The position numbers and the translations under genes were made by a program. A stretch of DNA of 64,000 bases, taken from NCBI RefSeq assembly GCF_051020955.1, contig NC_135020.1:4026001-4090000 (forward strand). Reading direction: 5' to 3'. This stretch comes from Megalopta genalis. Lineage: Eukaryota; Arthropoda; Insecta; Hymenoptera; Halictidae. Position 1 is the stretch's first letter. The number at the start of each line of letters is the position of its first letter. Positions 1-12,057 of this stretch are shown piece after piece. Under the pieces are notes generated by a model that had not been told where the DNA came from, did no database searches, and saw nothing but the letters and a program-made list of their open reading frames with translations.

Positions 1-590
1 GTTCTTGTTGTTCTTGTTGTTCTTGTTGCTCTTGTTGCTCTTGTTGCTCTTGTTGTTCTTGTTGTTCTTGTTGTTCTTGTTGTTGTTCTTGTTGTTCTTG
101 TTGTTGTTCTTGTTGTTCTTGTTGTTCTTGTTGTTCTTGTTGTTCTCGTTGTTCTCGTTGTTCTCGTTGTTCTCGTTGATCTCGTTGTTCTCGTTGTTCT
201 CGTCGTTCTCGTTGTTCTCGTTGTTCTCGTTGTTCTCGTTGTTCTCGTTTTCTCGTTGTTCTCGTTGTTCTCGTTGTTCTCGTTGTCCTCGTTGTTCTCG
301 TTGTTCTCGTTGTTCTCGTTGGTCTCGCTGTTCTCGTTGTTCTCGTTGTTCTCGTTGTTCTCGTTGTTCTTGTTGTTCTTGTTGTTCTTGTTGTTCTTGT
401 TGTTGTTGTTGTTCTTGTTTTCTCGTTGTTCTTGTTCTTCTCGTTGTTCTTGTTGTTCTTGTTGCTCTTACTGTTCATGTTGTTCTTGTTGTTGTTGTTG
501 ATGATGTTGTCCTTGTTGTTCTTGTTGTTGTTGTCCTTGTTGTTCTTGTTGTGCTTGTTGTTCTTGCTGTTCTTGTTGTTCTTACTGTTC
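1..590 (+). repeat. Left-end fragment, copy of the 12.63-13.22 kb segment
   Basis: This stretch matches 12,633-13,222 at a constant offset of 12,632. The match includes two characteristic one-base losses that give TTTT before CTCG (248-251 and 418-421, matching 12,880-12,883 and 13,050-13,053). The same segment recurs near 23.3-23.9, 33.3-33.9, 38.0-38.5 and 41.2-41.7 kb. It holds a TCG block (143-365) followed by a (TTG) run and a TTACTG/GATGATG island. The array continues beyond base 1. Confidence 0.85.
468..512 (+). repeat. TTACTG/TTCATG/GATGATG island, representative
   Basis: A 45-base box with TTACTGTTCATG, a pure spacer, then GATGATGTTGTCC. It is the most A-containing recurrent element. 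Other copies start at 1,689, 2,910, 3,009, 3,291, 6,129, 7,428, 7,527, 8,684 (TCACTG form) and 8,783 (TTCACG form). More lie near 10.34, 10.44, 13.10, 14.21, 14.55, 16.79, 18.06, 18.16, 19.32, 19.42, 20.97, 21.07, 22.26, 22.37, 23.79, 24.89, 25.23, 31.27, 32.27, 32.37, 33.78, 34.64, 36.88, 36.98, 38.40, 39.51, 41.61, 42.75, 43.09, 51.51, 58.53 and 61.42 kb. Half-islands with GATGATG only lie near 31.41, 51.66, 58.67 and 61.55 kb. Confidence 0.8.
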
Positions 591-727
591 ATGTTGTTCT
601 TGTTGTTCTTGTTGTTGTTGTTGTTGTCCTTGTTGTTCTTGTTGTTGTTGTTATTGTTGTTCTTGTTGTGCTTGTTGTTCTTGTAGATCTTGTTGTTCTT
701 GTTGCTCTTGTTGCTCTTGTTGCTCTT

Positions 728-758
<31 letters not shown>

Positions 759-1021
759 TTCTTGTTGCTCTTGTTGCTCTTGTTGCTCTTGTTGCTCTTG
801 TTGCTTTTGTTGCTCTTGTTGCTGTTGTTGTTCTTTTTGTTCTGGTTGTTGTTGTTCTTGTTGTTCATGTTCTTGTTGTTCTTGTTGTTGTTGTTGTTTT
901 TGTCCTTGTCCTTGTTGTTCTTGTTGTTGTTGTCCTTGTTGTTCTTGTTATGCTTGTTGATCTTGTTGTTCTTGTTGTTCTTGTTGTTCTTGTTGCTCTT
1001 GTTGCTCTTGTTGTTCTTGTT

Positions 1022-1108
1022 GCACTTGTTGCTCTTGTTGCTCTTGTTGCTCTGGTTGTTGATGTTCTTGTTGTTAATGTTGTTGTTGTTCTTGCTGTTC
1101 TTGTTGTT

Positions 1109-1139
<31 letters not shown>

Positions 1140-1229
1140 ATCTTGTTGTTCTTGTTGCTCTCGTTGCTGTTGTAGTTCTTGTTGTTCTGGTTGTTGTTGT
1201 TCTTGTTGTTCTTCTTGTTCTTGTTCTAG
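1022..1229 (+). repeat. gcac cassette 1 (208 bp form)
   Basis: Reference copy of the most re-used long box. Order: GCACTTG, three CTC triplets, CTGGTTG, TTGATG, TTAATG, a (TTG) step, CTGTTC, GATC, CTCTCGTTGCTG, TGTAG, CTGG, TTCTTC, then CTAG. It is followed by a box with CTGGTTTTTC, TTGTCG and TTCCGG. Confidence 0.85.
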
Positions 1230-1333
1230 TTGTTCTTGTTGTTGTTGTTCTGGTTTTTCTTGTCGTTCTTGTTGTTCCGGTTGTTCTTGTTGTTCTTGTT
1301 GTTCTTGTTGTTCTTGTTGTTCTTGTTGTTCTT

Positions 1334-1364
<31 letters not shown>

Positions 1365-1649
1365 TTCTTGTTGTTCTTGTTCTCCATGTTGTTCTTGTTG
1401 TTCTTGTTGTTCTTGCTGTTCATGTTGATCTTGTTGTTCTTGTTGTTCTTGTTGTTATTGTTGCTCTTGTTGCTCTTGTTGCTGTTGTTGTTCTTGTTGT
1501 TCTGGTTGTTGATGTTCTTGTTGTTCTTGTTGTTCTTGTTGTTGTTGTTGCTCTTGCTGTTCTTGTTGTTCTTGTTGTTGTTATTGTTGTTGTTGTCCTT
1601 GTTGTTCTTGTTGTTCTTGTTGTTCTTGTTGTTCTTGTTGTTCTTGTTC

Positions 1650-1685
<36 letters not shown>
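1650..1685 (+). repeat. (TTG)12 microsatellite run
   Basis: Twelve uninterrupted TTG triplets. Comparable runs lie at 2,142-2,174 (eleven), 6,582-6,617 (twelve) and 17,243-17,278 (twelve), each next to a TTCTTGTTC step. Confidence 0.85.
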
Positions 1686-1687
<2 letters not shown>

Positions 1688-1933
1688 CTTACTGTTCATG
1701 TTGTTCTTGTTGTTGTTGTTGATGATGTTGTCCTTGTTGTTCTTGTTGTTGTTGTCCTTGTTGTTCTTGTTGTGCTTGTTGTTCTTGTTGTTCTTGTTGT
1801 TCTTGTTGTTCTTGTTGTTCTTGTTGTTCTTGTTGTCCTTGTTGTCCTTGTTGTTCTTTTTGTTCTTGTTGTTCTTGTTGATCTTGTTGATCTTGTTGAT
1901 CTTGTTGATCTTGTTGATCTTGTTGATCTTGTT

Positions 1934-2103
1934 GATCTCGTTGATCTCGTTGATCTCGTTGTTCTCGTTGTTGTCGTTGTACTCGTTGTTCTCGTTGTTC
2001 TCGTTGTTCTCGTTGTTCTCGTTGTCCTCGTTGTTCTCGTTGTTCTCGTTGTTCTCGTTGTTCTCGTTGTTCTCGTTGTTCTCGTTGTTCTCGTTGTTCT
2101 CGT
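1934..2103 (+). repeat. TCG block preceded by a GATC run
   Basis: A run of seven GATCTTGTT units (about 1,879-1,932) changes to three GATCTCGTT units and then to TTCTCGTTG with GTTGTCGTTGTACTCG. The same order occurs at 3,500-3,652, 4,155-4,354, 6,318-6,544 and 16,980-17,208. The GATC type was therefore amplified across the TTG/TCG boundary as one piece. Confidence 0.8.
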
Positions 2104-2141
2104 TGTTCTTGTTGTTCTTGTTGTTCTTGTTGTTCTTGTTC

Positions 2142-2176
<35 letters not shown>

Positions 2177-2581
2177 CTTGTTGTTCTTGTTGTTCTTGTT
2201 GTTCTTGTTGTGCTTGTTGTTCTTGTTGCTTTTGTTGTTCTTGCTGTTCTTGTTGTTCTTGTTGTTCTTGTTGTTCTTGTTGTTCTTGTTGTTCTTGTTG
2301 CTCTTGTTGCTCTTGTTGTTCTTGTTGTTCTTGTTGTTCTTGTTCTCCTTGTTGTTCTTGTTGTTCTTGTTGTTCTTACTGTTCATGTTGTTCTTGTTGT
2401 TCTTGTTGTTCTTGTTGTTCTTGTCATTGTTGTTCTTGTTGTGCTTGTTGTTCTTGTAGATCTTGTTGTTCTTGTTGTTCTTGTTGTTCTTGTTGCTCTT
2501 GTTGCTCTTGTTGCTCTTGTTGTTCTCGTTGTTCTTGTTTTTCTTGTTGTTGTTCTTGTTGTTCTTGTTGTTGTTCTTGTT

Positions 2582-2788
2582 GTTCTCGTTGTTCTCGTTG
2601 TTCTCGTTGATCTCGTTGTTCTCGTTGTTCTCGTTGTTCTCGTTGTTCTCGTTGTTCTCGTTGTTCTCGTTGTTCTCGTTGTTCTCGTTGTTCTCGTTGT
2701 TCTCGTTGTTCTCGTTATTCTCGTTGTTCTCGTTGGTCTCGTTGTTCTCGTTGTTCTCGTTGTTCTCGTTGTTCTCGTTGTTCTCGTT
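2582..2788 (+). repeat. TCG block ending in TTTTTG
   Basis: Runs of TTCTCGTTG with one GATC unit near the left end and a GGTCTCG unit before the right end, terminating at CGTTGTTTTTG. Copies lie at 7,048-7,262, 10,042-10,230, 17,708-17,924 and 20,675-20,863. A CGTTATTC variant near 2,714 is private. Confidence 0.8.
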
Positions 2789-3244
2789 GTTTTTGTTGTT
2801 CTTGTTGTTCTTGTTGTTCTTGTTGTTCTTGTTGTTCTTGTTGTTCTTGTTGTTCTTGTTGTTCTCGTTGTTCTTGTTCTTCTCGTTGTTCTTGTTGTTC
2901 TTGTTGCTCTTACTGTTCATGTTGTTCTTGTTGTTGTTGTTGATGATGTTGTCCTTGTTGTTCTTGTTGTTCTTGTTCTTCTTGTTGCTCTTGTTGTTCT
3001 TGTTGTTCTTACTGTTCATGTTGTTCTTGTTGTTGTTGTTGATGATGTTGTCCTTGTTGTTCTTGTTGTTGTTGTCCTTGTTGTTCTTGTTGTGCTTGTT
3101 GTTCTTGTTGTTCTTGTTGTTCTTGTTGATCTTGTTGATCTTGTTGGTCTTGTTGTTCTTGTTGTTCTTGTTGTTCTTGTTGTTCTTGTTGTTCTTGTTG
3201 TTCTTGTTGTTCTTGTTGTTCTTGTTGTTCTTGTTGTTCTTGTT

Positions 3245-3763
3245 GTTCTTGTTCTTGTTGTTGTTGTTGTTGTTGTTGTTCTTGTTGTTCTTACTGTTCA
3301 TGTTGTTCTTGTTGTTGTTGTTGATGATGTTGTCCTTGTTGTTCTTGTTGTTGTTGTCCTTGTTGTTCTTGTTGTGCTTGTTGTTCTTGTTGTTCTTGTT
3401 GTTCTTGTTGTTCTTGTTGTTCTTGTTGTTCTTGTTGTTCTTGTTGTTCTTGTTGTTCTTGTTGTCCTTGTTGTTCTTTTTGTTCTTGTTGTTCTTGTTG
3501 ATCTTGTTGATCTTGTTGATCTTGTTGATCTTGTTGATCTTGTTGATCTCGTTGATCTCGTTGATCTCGTTGTTCTCGTTGTTGTCGTTGTACTCGTTGT
3601 TCTCGTTGTTCTCGTTGTTCTCGTTGTTCTCGTTGTTCTCGTTGTTCTCGTTGTTCTTGTTGTTCTTGTTGTTCTTGTTGTTCTTGTTCTTGTTGTGCTT
3701 GTTGTTCTTGTTGCTTTTGTTGTTCTTGCTGTTCTTGTTGTTCTTGTTGTTCTTGTTGTTCTT

Positions 3764-3794
<31 letters not shown>

Positions 3795-4440
3795 TTCTTG
3801 TTGTTCTTGTTGTTCTTGTTCTTGTTGTGCTTGTTGTTCTTGTTGCTTTTGTTGTTCTTGCTGTTCTTGTTGTTCTTGTTGTTCTTGTTGTTCTTGTTGT
3901 TCTTGTTGTTCTTGTTGCTTTTGTTGCTCTTGTTGCTCTTGTTGCTGTTGTTGTTCTTGTTGTTCTGGTTGTTGATGTTCTTGTTGTTCATGTTGTTGTT
4001 GTTCTTGTTGTTGTTGTTGTTGTCCTTGTCCTTGTTGTTCTTGTTGTTGTTGTCCTTGTTGTTCTTGTTGTGCTTGTCCTTGTTGTTCTTGTTGTGCTTG
4101 TTGATCTTGTTGTTCTTGTTGTTCTTGTTGTTCTTTTTGTTCTTGTTGTTCTTGTTGATCTTGTTGATCTTGTTGATCTTGTTGATCTTGTTGATCTCGT
4201 TGATCTCGTTCATCTCGTTGTTCTCGTTGTTGTCGTTGTACTCGTTGTTCTCGTTGTTTTCGTTGTTCTCGTTGTTCTCGTTGTCCTCGTTGTTCTCGTT
4301 GTTCTCGTTGTTCTCGTTGTTCTCGTTGTTCTCGTTGTTCTCGTTGTTCTCGTTGTTCTTGTTGTTCTTGTTGTTCTTGTTGTTCTTGTTCTTGTTGTTG
4401 TTGTTGTTGTTGTTGTTTTTGTTGTTGTTGTTGTTCTTGT
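3245..4440 (+). repeat. Internal re-duplication of the (TTG)-island-ATC-TCG order
   Basis: The order (TTG) run, TTACTG/GATGATG island, TGC run, TTTTTG, a run of GATC-containing 9-mers and a TCG block with a GTACTCG motif is seen at about 1.65-2.1 kb. It recurs at 3.26-3.65 kb, and its second half recurs at 4.13-4.36 kb, followed by another (TTG) run. A short segment with TGCTTGTTG and TTGCTTTTG is also repeated in tandem at 3,694 and 3,826. Confidence 0.65.
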
Positions 4441-4513
4441 TGTTCTTGTTGCTCTTGTTGCTCTTGTTGTTCTTGTTGTTCTTGTTGCGCTTGTTGTTAT
4501 TGTTGTTCTTGTT

Positions 4514-4721
4514 GCACTTGTTGCTCTTGTTGCTCTTGTTGCTCTGGTTGTTGATGTTCTTGTTGTTAATGTTGATGTTGTTCTTGCTGTTCTTGTTGTT
4601 GTTGTACTTGTTGTTCTTGTTGTTCTTGTTGATCTTGTTGTTCTTGTTGCTCTCGTTGCTGTTGTAGTTCTTGTTGTTCTGGTTGTTGTTGTTCTTGTTG
4701 TTCTTCTTGTTCTTGTTCTAG
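4514..4721 (+). repeat. gcac cassette 2 (208 bp)
   Basis: Same length as cassette 1. Private variants are GATG after TTAATGTT and a GTAC in place of GTTC in the central part. Confidence 0.83.
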
Positions 4722-4861
4722 TTGTTCTTGTTGTTGTTGTTCTGGTTTTTCTTGTCGTTCTTGTTGTTCCGGTTGTTCTTGTTGTTCTTGTTGTTCTTGT
4801 TGCTTTTGTTGTTCTTGCTGTTCTTGTTGTTCTTGTTGTTCTTGTTGTTCTTGTTGTTCTT

Positions 4862-4892
<31 letters not shown>

Positions 4893-5080
4893 TTCTTGTT
4901 CTCCTTGTTGTTCTTGTTGTTCTTGTTGTTCTTACTGTTCATGTTGTTCTTGTTGTTCTTGTTGTTGTTGTTGTTGTTGTCCTTGTTGTTCTTGTTGTTG
5001 TTGTTATAGTTGTTCTTGTTGTGCTTGTTGTTCTTGTAGATCTAGTTGTTCTTGTTGCTCTTGTTGCTCTTGTTGCTCTT

Positions 5081-5111
<31 letters not shown>

Positions 5112-5365
5112 TTCTTGTTGCTCTTGTTGCTCTTGTTGCTCTTGTTGCTTTTGTTGCTCTTGTTGCTGTTGTTGTTCTTTTTGTTCTGGTTGTTGTTGTT
5201 CTTGTTGTTCATGTTGTTTTTGTTCTTGTTGTTGTTGTTGTTTTTGTCCTTGTCCTTGTTGTTCTTGTTGTTGTTGTCCTTGTTGTTCTTGTTGTGCTTG
5301 TTGATCTTGTTGTTCTTGTTGTTCTTGTTGTTCTTGTTGCTCTTGTTGCTCTTGTTGTTCTTGTT

Positions 5366-5573
5366 GCACTTGTTGCTCTTGTTGCTCTTGTTGCTCTGGT
5401 TGTTGATGTTCTTGTTGTTAATGTTGTTGTTGTTCTTGCTGTTCTTGTTGTTGTTGTTCTTGTTGTTCTTGTTGTTCTTGTTGATCTTGTTGTTCTTGTT
5501 GCTCTCGTTGCTGTTGTAGTTCTTGTTGTTCTGGTTGTTGTTGTTCTTGTTGTTCTTCTTGTTCTTGTTCTAG
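5366..5573 (+). repeat. gcac cassette 3 (208 bp)
   Basis: Only 852 bases after cassette 2. The pair brackets the junction between the left block and the segment repeated from 690. Confidence 0.83.
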
Positions 5574-5677
5574 TTGTTCTTGTTGTTGTTGTTCTGGTTT
5601 TTCTTGTCGTTCTTGTTGTTCCGGTTGTTCTTGTTGTTCTTGTTGTTCTTGTTGTTCTTGTTGTTCTTGTTGTTCTT

Positions 5678-5708
<31 letters not shown>

Positions 5709-6086
5709 TTCTTGTTGTTCTTGTTCTCCATGTTGTTCTTGTTGTTCTTGTTGTTCTTACTGTTCATGTTGATCTTGTTGTTCTTGTTGTTCTTGTTGTT
5801 ATTGTTGCTCTTGTTGCTCTTGTTGCTCTTGTTGCTCTTGTTGCTGTTGTTGTTCTTGTTGTTCTGGTTGTTGATGTTCTTGTTGATCTTGTTGTTCTTG
5901 TTGTTGTTGTTGTTGCTCTTGCTGTTCTTGTTGTTCATGTTGTTGTTATTGTTGTTGTTGTCCTTGTTGTTCTTGTTGTCCTTGTTGTTCTTGTTGTTCT
6001 TGTTGTTCTTGTTGTTCTTGTTGTTCTTGTTGTTCTTGTTGTTCTTGTTGTTCTTGTTGTTCTTGTTGTTCTTGTTGTTCTTGTTC

Positions 6087-6118
<32 letters not shown>

Positions 6119-6581
6119 CTTGTTGTTCTTACTGTTCATGTTGTTCTTGTTGTTGTTGTTGATGATGTTGTCCTTGTTGTTCTTGTTGTTGTTGTCCTTG
6201 TTGTTCTTGTTGTGCTTGTTGTTCTTGTTGTTCTTGTTGTTCTTGTTGTTCTTGTTGTTCTTGTTGTTCTTGTTGTTCTTGTTGTCCTTGTTGTTCTTTT
6301 TGTTCTTGTTGTTCTTGTTGATCTTGTTGATCTTGTTGATCTTGTTGATCTTGTTGATCTTGTTGATCTCGTTGATCTCGTTGATCTCGTTGTTCTCGTT
6401 GTTGTCGTTGTACTCGTTGTTCTCGTTGTTCTCGTTGTTCTCGTTGTTCTCGTTGTTCTCGTTGTTCTCGTTGTTCTCGTTGTCCTCGTTGTTCTCGTTG
6501 GTCTCGTTGTTCTCGTTGTTCTCGTTGTTCTCGTTGTTCTCGTTGTTCTTGTTGTTCTTGTTGTTCTTGTTGTTCTTGTTC

Positions 6582-6619
<38 letters not shown>

Positions 6620-6739
6620 CTTGTTGTACTTGTTGCTCTTGTTGCTCTTGTTGTTCTTGTTGTTCTTGTTGTGCTTGTTGTTCTTGTTGCTTTTGTTGTT
6701 CTTGCTGTTCTTGTTGTTCTTGTTGTTCTTGTTGTTCTT

Positions 6740-6770
<31 letters not shown>

Positions 6771-8946
6771 TTCTCGTTGTTCTTGTTCTTCTCGTTGTTC
6801 TTGTTGTTCTTGTTGTTCTTACTGTTCATGTTGTTCTTGTTGTTCTTGTTGTTGTTGTTGTTGTCCTTGTTGTTCTTGTTGTTGTTGTCATTGTTGTTCT
6901 TGTTGTGCTTGTTGTTCTTGTAGATCTTGTTGTTCTTGTTGTTCTTGTTGTTCTTGTTGCTCTTGTTGCTCTTGTTGCTCTCGTTGTTCTCGTTGTTCTT
7001 GTTTTTCTTGTTGTTGTTCTTGTTGTTCTTGTTGTTGTTCTTGTTGTTCTCGTTGTTCTCGTTGTTCTCGTTGTTGTCGTTGTTCTCGTTGATCTCGTTG
7101 TTCTCGTTGTTCTCGTTGTTCTCGTTGTTCTCGTTGTTCTCGTTGTTCTCGTTGTTCTCGTTGTTCTCGTTGTTCTCGTTGTTCTCGTTGTTCTCGTTGT
7201 TCTCGTTGGTCTCGTTGTTCTCGTTGTTCTCGTTGTTCTCGTTGTTCTCGTTGTTCTCGTTGTTTTTGTTGTTCTTGTTGTTCTTGTTGTTCTTGTTGTT
7301 CTTGTTGTTCTTGTTGTTCTTGTTGTTCTTGTTGTTCTTGTTGTTCTTGTTGTTCTTGTTGTTCTTGTTGTTCTTGTTGTTCTCGTTGTTCTTGTTCTTC
7401 TCGTTGTTCTTGTTGTTCTTGGTGCCCTTACTGTTCATGTTGTTCTTGTTGTTGTTGTTGATGATGTTGTCCTTGTTGTTCTTGTTGTTCTTGTTCTTCT
7501 TGTTGCTCTTGTTGTTCTTGTTGTTCTTACTGTTCATGTTGTTCTTGTTGTTGTTGTTGATGATGTTGTCCTTGTTGTTCTTGTTGTTGTTGTCCTTGTT
7601 GTTCTTGTTGTGCTTGTTGTTCTTGTTGTTCTTGTTGTTCTTGTTGATCTTGTTGATCTTATTGGTCTTGTTGTTCTTGTTGTTCTTGTTGCTCTTGTTG
7701 CTCTTGTTGCTCTTGTTGCTCTTGTTGCTCTTGTCGTTCTTGTTGTTCTCGTTGTTCTTGTTGTTCTTGTTGGTCTTGTTCTTGTTGTTCTTGTTGTTTT
7801 TGCTGTTCATGTTGTCTTGTTGTCCTTGTTGTTCTAGCTGTTCTTGTTGTTCTTGTTGTTCTTGTTGTTCTTGCTGTTCTTGTTCTTGTTTTTCTTGCTG
7901 TTCATGCTGTTCTTGCTGTTCATGTTGTTCTTGTTGTTGTTGTTGTTCTTATTTTTGTTGTTGTTGTTGTTGTTATTGTTGTTGTTGTCCTTGTTGTTCT
8001 TGTTGTTCTTTTTGTTCTTGATGTTCTTGTTGTTCTTGTTGTTCTTGTTGTTCTTGTTGTTCTTGTTGCTCTTGTTGCTCTTGTTGCTCTTGTTGCTTTT
8101 GTTGCTCTTGTTGCTCTTGTTGCTGTTGTTGTTCTTGTTGTTCTGGTTGTTGATGTTCTTGTTGTTCATGTTGTTGTTGTCCTTGTCCTTGTTGTTCTTG
8201 TTGTTGTTGTCCTTGTTGTTCTTGTTGTGCTTGTCCTTGTTGTTCTTGTTGTGCTTGTTGATCTTGTTGTTCTTGTTGTTCTTGTTGTTCTTGTTGCTCT
8301 TGTTGCTCTTGTTGTTCCTGTTGTTCTTGTTGTTCTTGTTGTTGTTCTTGTTGTTCTTGTTGTTGTTCTTGTTGTTCTTGTTGTTCTTGTTGTTCTTGTT
8401 GTTCTTGTTGTTCTCGTTGTTCTCGTTGTTCTCGTTGTTCTCGTTGATCTCGTTGTTCTCGTTGTTCTCGTTGTTCTCGTTGTTCTCGTTGTTCTCGTTG
8501 TCCTCGTTGTTCTCGTTGTTCTATTTGTTCTCGTTGGTCTCGCTGTTCTCGTTGTTCTCGTTGTTCTCGTTGTTCTTATTGTTCTTGTTGTTCTTGTTGT
8601 TCTTGCTGTTCTTGTTGTTGTTGTTGTTCTTGTTGTTCTCGTTGTTCTTGTTCTTCTCGTTGTTCTTGTTGTTCTTGTTGCTCTCACTGTTCATGTTGTT
8701 CTTGTTTTTGTTGTTGATGATGTTGTCCTTGTTGTTCTTGTTGTTCTTGTTCTTCTTGTTGCTCTTGTTGTTCTTGTTGTTCTTACTGTTCACGTTGTTC
8801 TTGTTGTTGTTGTTGATGATGTTGTCCTTGTTGTTCTTGTTGTTGTTGTCCTTGTTGTTCCTGTTGTTCTTGTTGTTCTTGTTGCTCTTGCTGCTCTTGT
8901 TGTTCTTGTTGTTCTTGTTGTGCTTGTTGTTCTTGTTGTTCTTGTT

Positions 8947-9154
8947 GCACTTGTTGCTCTTGTTGCTCTTGTTGCTCTGGTTGTTGATGTTCTTGTTGTT
9001 AATGTTGTTGTTGTTCTTGCTGTTCTTGTTGTTGTTGTTCTTGTTGTTCTTGTTGTTCTTGTTGATTTTGTTGTTCTTGTTGCTCTCGTTGCTGTTGTAG
9101 TTCTTGTTGTTCTGGTTGTTGTTGTTCTTGTTGTTCTTCTTGTTCTTGTTCTAG
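8947..9154 (+). repeat. gcac cassette 4 (208 bp)
   Basis: Copy A member, paired with 19,581. Both share a private GATTTTG in place of GATCTTG. A partial TTGATG-TTAATG-CTGTTC piece without GCAC follows at about 9,376-9,430. Confidence 0.83.
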
Positions 9155-11840
9155 TTGTTCTTGTTGTTGTTGTTCTGGTTTTTCTTGTCGTTCTTGTTGT
9201 TCCGGTTGTTCTTGTTGTTCTTGTTGTTCTTGTTGTTCTTGTTGTTCTTGTTGTTCTTGTTGTTCTTGTCGCTCTTGTTGTTCTTGTTGTTCTTGTTGTT
9301 CTTGTTCTCCATGTTGTTCTTGTTGTTCTTGTTGTTCTTACTGTTCATGTTGTTCTTGTTGTTCTTGTTGTTGTTGATGTTCTTGTTGTTAATGTTGTTG
9401 TTGTTCTTGCTGTTCTTGTTGTTGTTGTTCTTGTTGTGCTTGTTGTTCTTGTAGATCTTGTTGTTCTTGTTGCTCTTGTTGCTCTTGTTGCTCTTGTTGT
9501 TCTTGTTGTTCTTGTTGCTCTTGTTGCTCTTGTTGCTCTTGTTGCTTTTGTTGCTCTTGTTGCTCTTGTTGTTGTTGTTGTTCTTGTTGTTCTGGTTGTT
9601 GATGTTCTTGTTGTTCATGTTGTTGTTGTTCTTCTTGTTGTTGTTGTTGTTGTCCTTGTCCTTGTTGTTCTTGTTGTTGTTGTCCTTGTTGTTCTTGTTG
9701 TGCTTGTTGATCTTGTTGTTCTTGTTGTTCTTGTTGCTCTTGTTGCTCTTGTTGCTCTTGTTTTTCTTGTTGTTCTTGTTCTCCTTGTTGTTCTTGTTGT
9801 TCTTGTTGTTCTTACTGTTCATGTTGTTCTTGTTGTTCTTGTTGTTGTTGTTGTTGTTGTCCTTGTTGTTCTTGTTGTTGTTGTCATTGTTGTTCTTGTT
9901 GTGCTTGTTGTTCTTGTAGATCTTGTTGTTCTTGTTGTTCTTGTTGTTCTTGTTGCTCTTGTTGCTCTTGTTGCTCTTGTTGTTCTCGTTGTTCTTGTTT
10001 TTCTTGTTGTTGTTCTTGTTGTTCTTGTTGTTGTTCTTGTTGTTCTCGTTGTTCTCGTTGTTCTCGTTGTTCTCGTTGTTCTCGTTGATCTCGTTGTTCT
10101 CGTTGTTCTCGTTGTTCTCGTTGTTCTCGTTGTTCTCGTTGTTCTCGTTGTTCTCGTTGTTCTCGTTGTTCTCGTTGGTCTCGTTGTTCTCGTTGTTCTC
10201 GTTGTTCTCGTTGTTCTCGTTGTTCTCGTTGTTTTTGTTGTTCTTGTTGTTCTTGTTGTTCTTGTTGTTCTTGTTGTTCTTGTTGTTCTCGTTGTTCTTG
10301 TTCTTGTCGTTGTTCTTGTTCTTCTTGTTGCTCTTACTGTTCATGTTGTTCTTGTTGTTGTTGTTGATGATGTTGTCCTTGTTGTTCTTGTTGTTCTTGT
10401 TCTTCTTGTTGCTCTTGTTGTTCTTGTTGTTCTTACTGTTCATGTTGATCTTGTTGTTGTTGTTGATGATGTTGTCCTTGTTGTTCTTGTTGTTGTTGTC
10501 CTTGTTGTTCTTGTTGTGCTTGTTGTTCTTGTTGTTCTTGTTGTTCTTGTTGATCTTGTTGATCTTGTTGGTCTTGTTGTTCTTGTTGTTCTTGTTGCTC
10601 TTGTTGCTCTTGTTGCTCTTGTTGCTCTTGTTGCTCTTGTCGTTCTTGTTGTTCTCGTTGTTCTTGTTGTTCTTGTTGGTCTTGTTCTTGTTGTTCTTGT
10701 TGTTTTTGCTGTTCATGTTGTCTTGTTGTCCTTGTTGTTCTAGTTGTTCTTGTTGTTCTTGTTGTTCTTGTTGTTCTTGTTGTTCTTGCTGTTCTTGTTC
10801 TTGTTTTTCTTGCTGTTCATGCTGTTCTTGCTGTTCATGTTGTTGTTGTTGTTCTTATTTTTGTTGTTGTTGTTGTTGTAATTGTTGTTGTTGTCCTTGT
10901 TGTTCTTGTTGTTCTTTTTGTTCTTGATGTTCTTGTTGTTCTTGTTGTTCTTGTTGTTCTTGTTGTTCTTGTTGCTCTTGTTGCTCTTGTTGCTCTTGTT
11001 GCTTTTGTTGCTCTTGTTGCTCTTGTTGCTGTTGTTGTTCTTGTTGTTCTGGTTGTTGATGTTCTTGTTGTTCATGTTGTTGTTGTCCTTGTTGTTCTTG
11101 TTGTGCTTGTCCTTGTTGTTCTTGTTGTGCTTGTTGATCTTGTTGTTCTTGTTGTTCTTGTTGTTCTTGTTGCTCTTGTTGCTCTTGTTGTTCCTGTTGT
11201 TCTTGTTGTTCTTGTTGTTGTTCTTGTTGTTCTTGTTGTTGTTCTTGTTGTTCTTGTTGTTCTTGTTGTTCTTGTTGTTCTTGTTGTTCTCGTTGTTCTC
11301 GTTGTTCTCGTTGTTCTCGTTGATCTCGTTGTTCTCGTTGTTCTCGTTGTTCTCGTTGTTCTCGTTGTTCTCGTTGTTCTCGTTGTTCTCGTTGTCCTCG
11401 TTGTTCTCGTTGTTCTCGTTGTTCTCGTTGGTCTCGCTGTTCTCGTTGTTCTCGTTGTTCTCGTTGTTCTTGTTGTTCTTGTTGTTCTTGTTGTTCTTGC
11501 TGTTCTTGTTGTTGTTGTTGTTCTTGTTGTTCTCGTTGTTCTTGTTCTTCTCGTTGTTCTTGTTGTTCTTGTTGCTCTCACTGTTCATGTTGTTCTTGTT
11601 GTTGTTGTTGATGATGTTGTCCTTGTTGTTCTTGTTGTTCTTGTTCTTCTTGTTGCTCTTGTTGTTCTTGTTGTTCTTACTGTTCACGTTGTTCTTGTTG
11701 TTGTTGTTGATGATGTTGTCCTTGTTGTTCTTGTTGTTGTTGTCCTTGTTGTTCCTGTTGTTCTTGTTGTTCTTGTTGCTCTTGCTGCTCGTGTTGATCT
11801 TGTTGTTCTTGTTGTGCTTGTTGTTCTTGTTGTTCTTGTT

Positions 11841-12057
11841 GCACTTGTTGCTCTTGTTGCTCTTGTTGCTCTGGTTGTTGATGTTCTTGTTGTTAATGTT
11901 GTTGTTGTTCTTGCTGTTCTTGTTGTTGTTGTTCTTGTTGTTCTTGTTGTTCTTGTTGTTCTTGTTGATCTTGTTGTTCTTGTTGCTCTCGTTGCTGTTG
12001 TAGTTCTTGTTGTTCTGGTTGTTGTTGTTCTTGTTGTTCTTCTTGTTCTTGTTCTAG
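11841..12057 (+). repeat. gcac cassette 5 (217 bp)
   Basis: Has one more 9-mer than the 208 bp form. Copy A member, paired with 22,526. Confidence 0.83.

Larger units (their letters stand above)
690..3150 (+). repeat. Block homologous to 5.05-7.66 kb
   Basis: The motif order from about 690 (after a TGTAGATC motif) through the gcac cassette, TGG/CCGG box, 12xTTG run, island, ATC run, TCG block and double-island region recurs at 5,046-7,660. The offset drifts from 4,356 (690 to 5,046) through 4,344 (1,230 to 5,574) to 4,464 (2,463 to 6,927). The drift reflects gains and losses of 9-mers, so this is an older, more diverged duplication than the 10.7 kb pair. Confidence 0.75.

Noticed and set aside
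468..490. TTACTGTTCATG as a hairpin or palindromic operator
   Set aside because: The bases do not form an inverted repeat, and the near absence of A on the strand prevents a stem.
1227..1233. Conserved CTAG/TGTAG sites as regulatory or integration sites
   Set aside because: They recur only as parts of the cassette and its copies. No target-site duplication, inverted repeat or open frame for a mobile element is present.
1226..4213. Minus-strand Asn-Lys-rich frame of 995 codons resembling the low-complexity proteins of Dictyostelium or Plasmodium
   Set aside because: Its length is set simply by the distance between two CTAG boxes (TAG on the minus strand). The same composition appears in every block, and nothing non-repetitive flanks it.
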